DNA of 45,389 nt from contig CAZXVH010000030.1 of the NCBI GenBank assembly GCA_964643965.1, positions 1 to 45,389 on the forward strand. The letters run 5' to 3'. A program made the position numbers and the translations under genes. The notes beneath the pieces were generated by a model. The model made no database searches. It had not been told where the DNA came from and worked only from the letters and a program-made list of their open reading frames with translations. Shown here piece after piece: positions 30,946-38,299 of the stretch. This DNA is from GCA-2746795 sp964643965 (GTDB lineage Bacteria; Chloroflexota; Anaerolineae; Promineifilales; Promineifilaceae). Positions within the stretch are counted from its first letter, which is position 1; each line of letters opens with the position of its first letter.

Positions 30946-32865
30946 TCAATTGTTATACGGATCTTCCGGCGCCAACGAGTAATCATATGGCTCCACACCG
31001 GGGCCATAATGGAAGGTGTTGGGATACGGGATGTAATGGCTCTTAAACAGGTTCTCCTGAATGATGTCGCCATCTGCATTTCTGACAATGCGCGTCACAA
31101 ACACATCTGCGCCTTCAGTGGCCCAGTCGATCTGCACCACTTCCCCTTCCGCCAGCTCTTCATCATATTCCCACCGGTCTTGGCTGCGGCCGGGAACCTC
31201 GGTGACATTTTCAAAATAAGGGCCATCTTTCTCGATAGTGCGACCCATACTGGTGGAGTAAAACTTAAAGGTGAGCGCTTCATTTTCGGCGCTGTAATAA
31301 TTTTCAATGAGCAGATGATAAGGCGTATTGTTGATGAATTTCAGGTCCACTTCAAACGCGGGATTCTCATCTTCATCCGGGGAGTAGACGGTGGCGTCCA
31401 TGCCCGGCCCTTCGCCATCATTGTAATAAGTGAGCCAGTAGCCATGCTCCAGGCGGCTGGTGATGGGGAATCCGGCCCAGAAGGCGGTCTGGTACATGGT
31501 GGTTGAGACCTGGCAGACGCCGCCGCCGATCCCTTTAATGGTTTGGCCGCCCACGATGATGAGACCTTCGGTGTAGCCATCATCCTCGCTGATAGTGCCC
31601 AGGTAGTCGTTGAACGAGAATTCTTCGCCAGGGGCGATGACAATGCCGTAAAAGTTAGCGGCAGAGCGGGCGATATTGTGCTTGCGTGCGTCAGAGGAGC
31701 CGTAGAACCAGGTCACTTTTTCGCTGATCAGTTCGGTGATGCCCAATTCGGCGGCCGTGGCGTCGGCATGAACCGTTGGCTCAATGGCTTTGAAGATGAG
31801 CGGTACGGAGCGGTTGGGCGTATCGACCTGAGCCAGGAAGGCTGCTAAGGTGGCTTCAATGTCTAGTTCACGGCCGTTTATATGCGGTGATACCAAGACC
31901 AATTCCTGGGTGGCGTCATCAAAATAGAAGCGGGCATTGACCGGCTGTCGATAAAATTCGTTAGCGTACTGGGAAAGCCAGTAGCGGGCGGCATTTTCAT
32001 CGACGATCAGGTTGTGCTGCTGGACGCCGTTTTCGGCCACTGTGCGCTCAATGCGCACCCACTGCGCCAACTGGTCGGCGGGCAGCGTCAGGCGGCTCAT
32101 GTCGTCATCCACCAGCGGCTCAGGTAAATAAAAGGTGATGGGGTTATTGACGGCTTGCTGAATCTGAACGGCCGTTTCCGTATCATCTACTATTTGAGGC
32201 TGCACTTCTTCTACGAGCAGCTCAATTTCCGCCGGGCGAAATTCGCTGACCGGCTTCATGAGCCGGGTGCGTAAATCCGCCTTGTTCAACTGGCGACCGA
32301 CCTGGCTGGGCGTATAGCTGGCGTTGACGCCGTCGGCGATGAAGGTGGCGTCAATGGCCGGCTGCTCCACCGCTGTGGAGAGTTCGGCGATGGCGCTGTC
32401 CAGTCGGCTCTCATCAAACACGATGATAGCGGGCAACGTTTTGCCATAATACCAACTGTTAAACATCTCTTTGAACTGTGTGACAGGGCCACCGCTGCGC
32501 CCCACGTTATAAGCGGTCTCGACTGTTTGCTCTAAATCGTAGGCAATGCCTAATTCGGCCGGGGTTTTGGTCCACTGCTGGCCCAGGGCGGGGTCCTTGA
32601 GGGTGATGGCCGCTTCGTTGGCGTAGGGCATGGCGTCGGCCAACAGGCTCCTGGCTTCCGCCGGCGTCAGGCCGCTGAGATCGACGCCCATCATGTTGAC
32701 GCCGGTGTAGATGCGCTCGTTGTGTTGGTTTTGGTAAGCAGACACGATGAAGGCCAGGATCAGACTGACGATGACCAGGGTGGTGAGCGGCGCCACCAGA
32801 AAATAGCTGATGTTTCGTTGAAAACGGCCGTTTCCCGCTGGCCGATTAGAATCACTTATGTGCAT
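30946..32865 (-). CDS. VanW-family protein with peptidoglycan-binding-4 repeats
   Basis: A 639-residue protein. It has an N-terminal cytoplasmic stub and one membrane helix (about 22-44). Residues about 75-330 hold two PG_binding_4-like domains (GLTPAEARSLLADAM; TLPADQLAQWVRI). The VanW domain spans about 385-530, with HNIARSAANFYGIVIAPGEEF and GGGVCQVSTTMYQTAFWAG. A G5-like beta tail follows (EKDGPYFENVTEVPGRSQDR, EELAEGEVVQIDWATEGADV). The protein is anchored with its bulk outside and probably binds cell wall; VanW itself has no proven activity. It fits with the FemAB and G5 proteins as part of a Gram-positive-style wall. Confidence 0.85.
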   Translation of the reverse strand: MHISDSNRPAGNGRFQRNISYFLVAPLTTLVIVSLILAFIVSAYQNQHNERIYTGVNMMGVDLSGLTPAEARSLLADAMPYANEAAITLKDPALGQQWTKTPAELGIAYDLEQTVETAYNVGRSGGPVTQFKEMFNSWYYGKTLPAIIVFDESRLDSAIAELSTAVEQPAIDATFIADGVNASYTPSQVGRQLNKADLRTRLMKPVSEFRPAEIELLVEEVQPQIVDDTETAVQIQQAVNNPITFYLPEPLVDDDMSRLTLPADQLAQWVRIERTVAENGVQQHNLIVDENAARYWLSQYANEFYRQPVNARFYFDDATQELVLVSPHINGRELDIEATLAAFLAQVDTPNRSVPLIFKAIEPTVHADATAAELGITELISEKVTWFYGSSDARKHNIARSAANFYGIVIAPGEEFSFNDYLGTISEDDGYTEGLIIVGGQTIKGIGGGVCQVSTTMYQTAFWAGFPITSRLEHGYWLTYYNDGEGPGMDATVYSPDEDENPAFEVDLKFINNTPYHLLIENYYSAENEALTFKFYSTSMGRTIEKDGPYFENVTEVPGRSQDRWEYDEELAEGEVVQIDWATEGADVFVTRIVRNADGDIIQENLFKSHYIPYPNTFHYGPGVEPYDYSLAPEDPYNN

Positions 32866-32981
32866 AAATCCTCTCTGTTTTTCAGGATAGACCGGGCATT
32901 ATAACACGCAGCTTCTGACCGCGTGCGCTTATTGAGCGGAATCTCAGGCAAGTTTAATCACATAGGATGAGGGATGAATGC

Positions 32982-33030
32982 TCTGTCCACTGTCCACTGT
33001 CCACTGTCCACTGCTTACTTGCCACTGATA
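32982..33030. repeat. Heptad tandem element (ACTGTCC type) at the MATE gene end
   Basis: Seven 7-bp units: TCTGTCC, ACTGTCC x3, ACTGCTT, ACTTGCC, ACTGATA. It is a one-arm array without a complementary arm. It provides the last four codons (ISGK) and the stop (TAA, minus strand 33017-33015) of the MATE transporter gene, just as the 4308 element does for the metallophosphoesterase. Confidence 0.85.
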
Positions 33031-34349
33031 AATGGAGAGTCACCAATGCCGGGCCAGATACGGATAAGGCCAAAGAAGGCGCGGAGGCTGATCCAAACGG
33101 CCGTTACCCCCCACACCCACATCAGCGCCCGTTCAGAGGATTGGTTGATCAGCAGCAAGCCTATGCCGCCCACGGCTGAGGCCACAAACATGCCGTTGCG
33201 TAGATACGCAAAATCGCCCGTACCCCAATGTACGCCATCGGTGACAAAAGCCAGGGCGTTCACCGGCTGGATAAACGCGGACATCAACCAGGCGGCATAA
33301 AACACGGAAACGGCCGTGTCCGGTACCAGCAGGTCGGCAATCCAGGCCATCCCCCACCACATACCCAGGGCCAACACCGCGCCAAAGCCGATCCCCCAGA
33401 CGCAGCTGTAAAGCGCCACCCGTTTCGCCTGCGCCAGCCAGTGTGAACCGATGAAGTAGCCCACCAAACTTTGGGCGGTGATCGCCAGGGCATCTAAGCC
33501 CAGGGCGGCAAAGAGCCAGAACTGGCGGATTGCCTGGTGCGCCGCCCCGCTTTGCACCCCAATTTGGGTGGCGATCCGCGTGGTGAGCAGCATGAACAGC
33601 GTTAGCAGCCCGGTGCGCAGGAATAGATTGCCGCCAATTTGCAGCAGCTGCCTGGCTTCTTGCAGATAGAGGCGGGGGGGACGGCCCAGTTTACGGAGAA
33701 CGGCCGTTACCGCCCAGGCCGCCCCCAACCATTGCGCCGCCACCGTAGCCCAGGCCGCGCCGGCAATGCCAAAGGCCGGAATCGGACCGTAGCCCGCAAT
33801 GAGCAGCGCATCCAGCGCCATGTTGATGAGATTCACCACCAGGGCAATCCATAATGGGGTGCGCATATCCTGCACCCCGCGCAAGGCGCCAAACGCGGCC
33901 AGGATGGCCAGCATGGCGGGCGCCCCAAACAGCCTGATTTGCATATAGGTGACGGCTTTGGCCTGCACATCGCCCTCCGCGCCCAGCAATGCGGCCACCA
34001 TTTCCGCCGCCAGCCAGCCTGCCAGCAGTAAGATAAGGCCAAACAAGCCGGAGAGCAGCAGGGCCAGCCCGGTGATGCGAGCGGCGTGGTCATTGTCATT
34101 CTGGCCTAAAGTGTGCGCGACGCTGGTCTGTGTGCCGATGCCCAGAAAGTTAAAAATCCAAAAGACGCTGGAGAGGGCGGCCGTGCCTACCCCCAGCGCT
34201 GCCAATGCCTCCGCCCCACGTTGAGCCACAAAAGCGGTATCGACCAATCCGGTCAGCGGCTCGGCGATGAGAGAGAAAAGAACGGGGATAGAGAGCGCCA
34301 ACAAGGTGCGGTTGGGTTGTTTGACGAAGGGGTGATCTGGCGTAGTCAT
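33015..34349 (-). CDS. MATE-family efflux transporter (DinF-like)
   Basis: A 444-residue protein with twelve predicted membrane helices in two similar halves. The N-terminal SIPVLFSLIAEPLTGLVDTAFVAQRGAEALAALG is characteristic of the DinF branch of MATE transporters, which export drugs or organic cations in exchange for Na+ or H+. Its start codon overlaps the HD-hydrolase stop by four bases (ATGA), so it is translated together with that gene. The C-terminal residues are encoded by a heptad repeat. Two palindrome copies (33096, 33699) lie inside, encoding TAV and the like within helices. Confidence 0.88.
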   Translation of the reverse strand: MTTPDHPFVKQPNRTLLALSIPVLFSLIAEPLTGLVDTAFVAQRGAEALAALGVGTAALSSVFWIFNFLGIGTQTSVAHTLGQNDNDHAARITGLALLLSGLFGLILLLAGWLAAEMVAALLGAEGDVQAKAVTYMQIRLFGAPAMLAILAAFGALRGVQDMRTPLWIALVVNLINMALDALLIAGYGPIPAFGIAGAAWATVAAQWLGAAWAVTAVLRKLGRPPRLYLQEARQLLQIGGNLFLRTGLLTLFMLLTTRIATQIGVQSGAAHQAIRQFWLFAALGLDALAITAQSLVGYFIGSHWLAQAKRVALYSCVWGIGFGAVLALGMWWGMAWIADLLVPDTAVSVFYAAWLMSAFIQPVNALAFVTDGVHWGTGDFAYLRNGMFVASAVGGIGLLLINQSSERALMWVWGVTAVWISLRAFFGLIRIWPGIGDSPFISGK

Positions 34350-34987
34350 GTGATCTCTTTCCCCAACTGTTCTAAGAATGTCTGCATAAATTGGGTGCGG
34401 CGCTCCGCTTCGGCGCGGCCGGCGGTGGTTTGCATCGTGTTCAGCAGGGTAAAGAGCTTGGTGTAAAAATGATCCACGGTCGATACCCGGTCATCAGGTT
34501 CGCGCTCGGCGCAGAAGGGGTCGCTTTCCTGGTAAAGGATGCGCCCCATGACGCCGCCCACCATGAAGCAGCGAGCAATGCCGATGGCGCCGATGGCGTC
34601 CAGGCGGTCGGCGTCTTGCACCACTTTGGCTTCAACGGTACGCGGGGGAATGCCGGCCGAAAAGCTGTGGGCGGCGATGGCGTGGGCGATGGCGTCCAGG
34701 TAGTGGCCGGGATAGGCGATGGATTGGAGATAGGAAACGGCCGTTTCTGCCGCTAACCTGGATGACTGGGATCGTCGAGGAGAATCTTTGGGTATGATGA
34801 CACAATCATGGAGCCAGGCGGCCGGCAGCACGATGGCCAGGTCTGCTTGCTCGGGGGCGGCCAGAGTGATGGCGTTCCGCACCACGCGGTGGATGTGAGC
34901 CAGATCGTGGGCGGGGTCGGCGCTGTTGCGTGTGAATTGGGTGGCGATGAATGTTTCAAAGCCGGGTTGCCAATCAAAGGGATTCAT
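34346..34987 (-). CDS. HD-domain phosphohydrolase
   Basis: A 213-residue HD-superfamily enzyme: DPAHDLAHIHRVVRNA (first His ligand), AAWLHDCV (HD pair), AIAAHSFSAGIPPRTVEAKVVQDADRLDAIGAIG (later His and Asp ligands). This is the YedJ-like group of metal-dependent phosphohydrolases, probably acting on nucleotides or other phosphate esters; the substrate is unknown. It overlaps the MATE gene by 4 nt. The upstream exoribonuclease-family gene ends 39 bp before its start, so all three may be one transcript. Confidence 0.85.
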   Translation of the reverse strand: MNPFDWQPGFETFIATQFTRNSADPAHDLAHIHRVVRNAITLAAPEQADLAIVLPAAWLHDCVIIPKDSPRRSQSSRLAAETAVSYLQSIAYPGHYLDAIAHAIAAHSFSAGIPPRTVEAKVVQDADRLDAIGAIGIARCFMVGGVMGRILYQESDPFCAEREPDDRVSTVDHFYTKLFTLLNTMQTTAGRAEAERRTQFMQTFLEQLGKEIT

Positions 34988-35026
34988 GGCGTTCCCCTGT
35001 GGCGGCTGTTGTCCAATCTCGATTCT

Positions 35027-36859
35027 TCATCCCCCACTTTCCTGGAAATACGCTTCCAAATTGGGTAAATCTACCTCGTTGAGGCTTAACTGGACGGCGC
35101 TGTCTAACGGCCGTTCCCCCTTCGCGCTAATCTGCGTTTCCAAATCCAATGCTGGGATCAATATCACATCCTTTCTACCTCGTTTTTCGATGACAATCCC
35201 TTCCCCTGTCCAATCCGGGTTTTGCAGCAAATAGACCATCGTCCAATGGCGGTTGGAGAGCCGTTCTGCCTGGCGCACATCACCGGACACGGCCCCGGCT
35301 GCGCCCACCCGCGCCATCATTTCCTGAGCGTCCAGCGGCGTTTCCCCTTTGAGGTAGGCGCGTAACTGTTGGTGAACCACCATATCTAAATAGCGGCGCA
35401 GGGGACTGGTGGCCTGGGCGTAAAAACCCATGCCCAATCCGGCATGAGCGCCGGGCTGCGTACTTTGGCGACTGGGCGTCATGAGTCGACGGCGGGCGAA
35501 ATAGTCAGAAAGGGTGTGGGCTGGCGGCAGCGGTTCCAGAGGTGGCTCTTGCACAGTGTAAGGCAGGGGGATGCCTTGGGCAAAGGCATAACGGGCTATC
35601 GCCTCCCCGGTCATGAGCATGGCGTCTCGCACCATATCCCGACTGCGCAGCTTTAATAACGGCCGTATACTCACCTGACCGGCGGCGTCTACTTTAATGC
35701 GCACTTCTGGCAGGTCAATATCGATGGCGCCGTTGGCCTGGCGGCGGGTTTCATACGCCTGGGCTGCTTGATACAAATCGCAGAAAGGCGTTTGCTCTAG
35801 TTTAGCCTCTGCTTCTTCATAAGTCAGGCGGCTGACGCACACCCAACTGGGCACAATTGCCAGGTCACTCACCTCGCCGGCCGCATTGACGCGCATACTA
35901 AAGGAAAGCGCTGGCGAACGTTTTTGCAGCCCTAACGCCAGTAACTCGGTGGCGGCGGCGGGCAGCATGGTGACGGTTCTTTCTGGCAGGTACAGGTTTG
36001 CGCCGCGCCCCCGCGCTTCCAGGTCGGCCAAACTGTCAGGCGGGGCCAGGGCGGCCACATCGGCGATATGCACCCAGAGACGGCCGTTCTCCCAGCTTAA
36101 GGCGTCGTCGGGGTCTGTGCTGCCTTCGTCGTCGATGGCAAAGGCGGGCAAGTGGCTCAGGTCGCGCCGTGTTTCCGGCGGCAGGGCGTCCAGGGGAAAG
36201 TCAGCCGACTGGCTGTTGACGCCGAGGCGCATGGGATAGGGGTTCTTGAACGCATCCCATTGCCCCGTTTTCAGGAGCAAGGCATGGGCGTTTTGGGGGG
36301 TCTCGGCCTGGCCAAGTTCTTTGAGCGCCTTGCTTTTCTCTTGCTGGCCCTGGGCTAAGGCGATGATTTCGGAGAGAAAACGGCCGTCATCTGCCCCCAC
36401 TTCATTTTCTTGTAAACGGCTGATAAATCCAGCCCAGGCTGCGGCTTCGGCTGCTTTTTCCGCCCGAGCCATTTTTATCTCAGCCACTTCCTCTGCGCTC
36501 CTGACTACAATCTCGTCTGGCGATCCGTCAAAATAAAGGCCATCCGCCACCAACTGCCAGGCCGCCCAGGCGGTAGCGGGCGTATAGTCGCCAAAGGCCA
36601 AATCTGCCAGCTCAGGCAAGGAGGTAGTTTCGCCGGCCAATAGTTCCCAGGCCGTTAGCACATCTCCTTCAACAGTCGTCAGAGCGGCCAGATTTTTCAG
36701 GGGGCCGGGGTGGAGTAGAGTCACATCTTTGGGGCGTACACTGAGCTTGCCGGATTCGGCGACCGCGATTTCGATTTTTTTGCTGCCAGTGGTCAGAATA
36801 ACGGCCGGTTTGTTTTTATATAAAACGAAGCTAAAAGGGTTTGCTGTTGTGGTATCCAT
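35027..36859 (-). CDS. RNase II/R-family 3'-5' exoribonuclease
   Basis: A roughly 610-residue protein. The RNB catalytic domain begins at PAFAIDDEGSTDPDDALSW, which carries the clustered metal-binding aspartates, and continues through VHIADVAALAPPDS and YLPERTVTMLP. The segment GLGMGFYAQATSPLRRYLDM, the usual RNB end motif, follows, with an S1-like C-terminus (WTGEGIVIEKRGRKDVIL). Such enzymes degrade RNA processively from the 3' end. I start at ATG 36859 (MDTTTANPF), where homology-like sequence begins. GTG 36973 and ATG 36925 are upstream alternatives, and none has a good ribosome site. It differs from RNase R in lacking clear cold-shock domains. Confidence 0.85.
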   Translation of the reverse strand: MDTTTANPFSFVLYKNKPAVILTTGSKKIEIAVAESGKLSVRPKDVTLLHPGPLKNLAALTTVEGDVLTAWELLAGETTSLPELADLAFGDYTPATAWAAWQLVADGLYFDGSPDEIVVRSAEEVAEIKMARAEKAAEAAAWAGFISRLQENEVGADDGRFLSEIIALAQGQQEKSKALKELGQAETPQNAHALLLKTGQWDAFKNPYPMRLGVNSQSADFPLDALPPETRRDLSHLPAFAIDDEGSTDPDDALSWENGRLWVHIADVAALAPPDSLADLEARGRGANLYLPERTVTMLPAAATELLALGLQKRSPALSFSMRVNAAGEVSDLAIVPSWVCVSRLTYEEAEAKLEQTPFCDLYQAAQAYETRRQANGAIDIDLPEVRIKVDAAGQVSIRPLLKLRSRDMVRDAMLMTGEAIARYAFAQGIPLPYTVQEPPLEPLPPAHTLSDYFARRRLMTPSRQSTQPGAHAGLGMGFYAQATSPLRRYLDMVVHQQLRAYLKGETPLDAQEMMARVGAAGAVSGDVRQAERLSNRHWTMVYLLQNPDWTGEGIVIEKRGRKDVILIPALDLETQISAKGERPLDSAVQLSLNEVDLPNLEAYFQESGG

Positions 36860-37214
36860 GTGGAGATTGTAGAGGAGAGCGCGAGCCTGTGCCACTGATG
36901 CAGGTAAGCCAGCGATATATGCCATATCTCTGTGGCGATCCCTCCCGAAGGGCTGCTCTCCAGATTGCGCCACTTCACGTTTCGCGTCTTTTCTTCATTG
37001 CAAATACAACTTTCCTACACACTTTTGGTGCTACCGTTACCTGGTTTAAATACAGTATGATGAGGGTATGGAAAACCCTCTTTCTCCTGTGTTGATACAG
37101 TAACATGATGACATTTTTGTTGGCATGGTACTACAGAGAAACGAAATAGAAGAATATAAACGTTTAGTGAAGATGAATTGCTGTTTTTGCATCATCATAT
37201 AAGGAGATCAAATT
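36860..37214. other. Intergenic region at the start of the sulfatase block
   Basis: This interval separates the divergent exoribonuclease and small-membrane-protein genes. GAGGGT (37062-37067) and ACCCTC (37075-37080) form a hairpin followed by TTTCTCC. AAGGAGAT lies just before the ATG at 37215. No confident -35/-10 pair was found and no RNA gene is recognisable. Confidence 0.5.
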
Positions 37215-37514
37215 ATGTGTTGCGCATTCTTAATGCTTCTTTTGCTTGGCCCGCGTATTTTTGGCGCGTTCTGGTGGATTTTCCAGCCAGGTCGCTGGCA
37301 GTTAGCCTTCAATAATTGGCCCGGTCTTTATTGGATTTGGCCGGTGTTAGGGATTGTTTTTCTGCCCTGGACAACCATTATGTACATCATTGTGTCCCCC
37401 GGTGGCGTCACTGGCTTGGATTGGTTGTGGATTGGCCTCATGGCGTTTGCTGACATTGCCTCTTATGGTGGTGGTGTAGGTCGTAACCGCCTCCCAGGTT
37501 ACGAAGGATATTAG
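37215..37514 (+). CDS. Small membrane protein, unknown function
   Basis: A 99-residue protein with two to three membrane helices (about 2-22, 37-60, 68-86), rich in Trp and Gly, ending in a short polar tail GGGVGRNRLPGYEGY. I do not recognise a family. AAGGAG lies 8 nt upstream of the ATG. Only 11 bp separate it from the LURP-one-related gene, and both use near-identical ribosome-binding regions, so they form an operon. Confidence 0.75.
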   Translation: MCCAFLMLLLLGPRIFGAFWWIFQPGRWQLAFNNWPGLYWIWPVLGIVFLPWTTIMYIIVSPGGVTGLDWLWIGLMAFADIASYGGGVGRNRLPGYEGY

Positions 37515-37525
37515 GAGATTAAATT

Positions 37526-38074
37526 ATGAGACGACAAGAACGACGTGAAGAACGACGAGAAGATCGTGGCCCCGACAGAGGCGGCAGTGGTAAAAACCGG
37601 TATCAGATGCGCGAGAAAATGGTCTCGATTGGAGATGATTTCTGGATCGAAAATGAACAGGGACAGAAAGTGTTCAAAGTGGATGGCAAAGCGTTGCGCG
37701 TTCGCCAGACATTGAATTTTGATGATGCTCATGGGCAGACACAATTCAAAATTCAGGAACGAAAGTTGCGCGTCAAAGACAGCATGGAAGTGGAAGATGC
37801 CCAAGGAAACCGCGTCGCTATGGTCAAAAAGGCGCTCATTTCCCCCGTCCGTGACCGCTTTACCGTCAATCTGAAAGGCGGTCCCGATTTAGAAGTACAG
37901 GGGAATATCCTTGACCATCAATACACCATTGGTGAAGGGCGTGACAAAGTCGCCGAAGTATCCAAAAAGTGGTTCCGTGTACGTGATAGCTACGGCGTCG
38001 AAGTAGAACCCGGACAGGATGACTTGTTGATTTTGGCCGTTACGGTGTGTATTGACCAAATGTCACACGACTAA
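37526..38074 (+). CDS. LURP-one-related (tubby-like beta-barrel) protein
   Basis: A 182-residue protein. After a charged N-terminal stretch (RRQERREERREDRGPDRGG) it has the LURP-one-related fold pattern: RYQMREKMVSIGDDFWIENEQG, VFKVDGKALRVRQTLNF, LRVKDSMEVEDAQGN and VAEVSKKWFRVRDSYGVEV. The family is related to Tubby and scramblases and is thought to bind membranes or phosphoinositide-like ligands in plants; the bacterial role is unknown. AGGAG lies 9 nt upstream of the start, in an operon with the small membrane protein. Confidence 0.85.
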   Translation: MRRQERREERREDRGPDRGGSGKNRYQMREKMVSIGDDFWIENEQGQKVFKVDGKALRVRQTLNFDDAHGQTQFKIQERKLRVKDSMEVEDAQGNRVAMVKKALISPVRDRFTVNLKGGPDLEVQGNILDHQYTIGEGRDKVAEVSKKWFRVRDSYGVEVEPGQDDLLILAVTVCIDQMSHD

Positions 38075-38131
38075 AAACAATACATTTTGTAATCCCAGAA
38101 TAAACAGATTCTTGTGATTATCAGATGAGCT

Positions 38132-38190
38132 ATCCGTCCAAAAGTTGTCTGTGATTTTTAATCACATCACGGTTCTTCTTTTGGGCGGAT
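38132..38190. terminator. Large two-level hairpin after the LURP gene
   Basis: ATCCGTCCAAAAG (38132-38144) pairs with CTTTTGGGCGGAT (38178-38190) with one G-T wobble. Within it GTGATT (38151-38156) pairs with AATCAC (38160-38165). TGTTGTTTC follows. It probably ends the LURP operon. Confidence 0.55.
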
Positions 38191-38205
38191 TGTTGTTTCA
38201 AAAAG

Positions 38206-38278
38206 GGGCATGGTTCAGGTTAGCTTTACACTTTTTACAATGATGACAACGAATTTTATGGACATTTGAACCATGCCC
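38206..38278. promoter_or_regulatory. Perfect 12-bp inverted repeat bracketing the leader of sulfatase 1
   Basis: GGGCATGGTTCA (38206-38217) and TGAACCATGCCC (38267-38278) are exact reverse complements 49 bp apart. Between them lies an AT-rich stretch with TACAAT (38236-38241), a possible -10 box. The right copy covers an upstream ATG and ends 21 bp before the real start codon, so it could form a switchable leader structure or be the ends of a small mobile element. Confidence 0.5.
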
Positions 38279-38299
38279 AAAAAGATAAGGAATATAACC

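Noticed and set aside
30832..31506. 224-residue plus-strand ORF
   Set aside because: Mostly antisense to the VanW gene, with no ribosome site.
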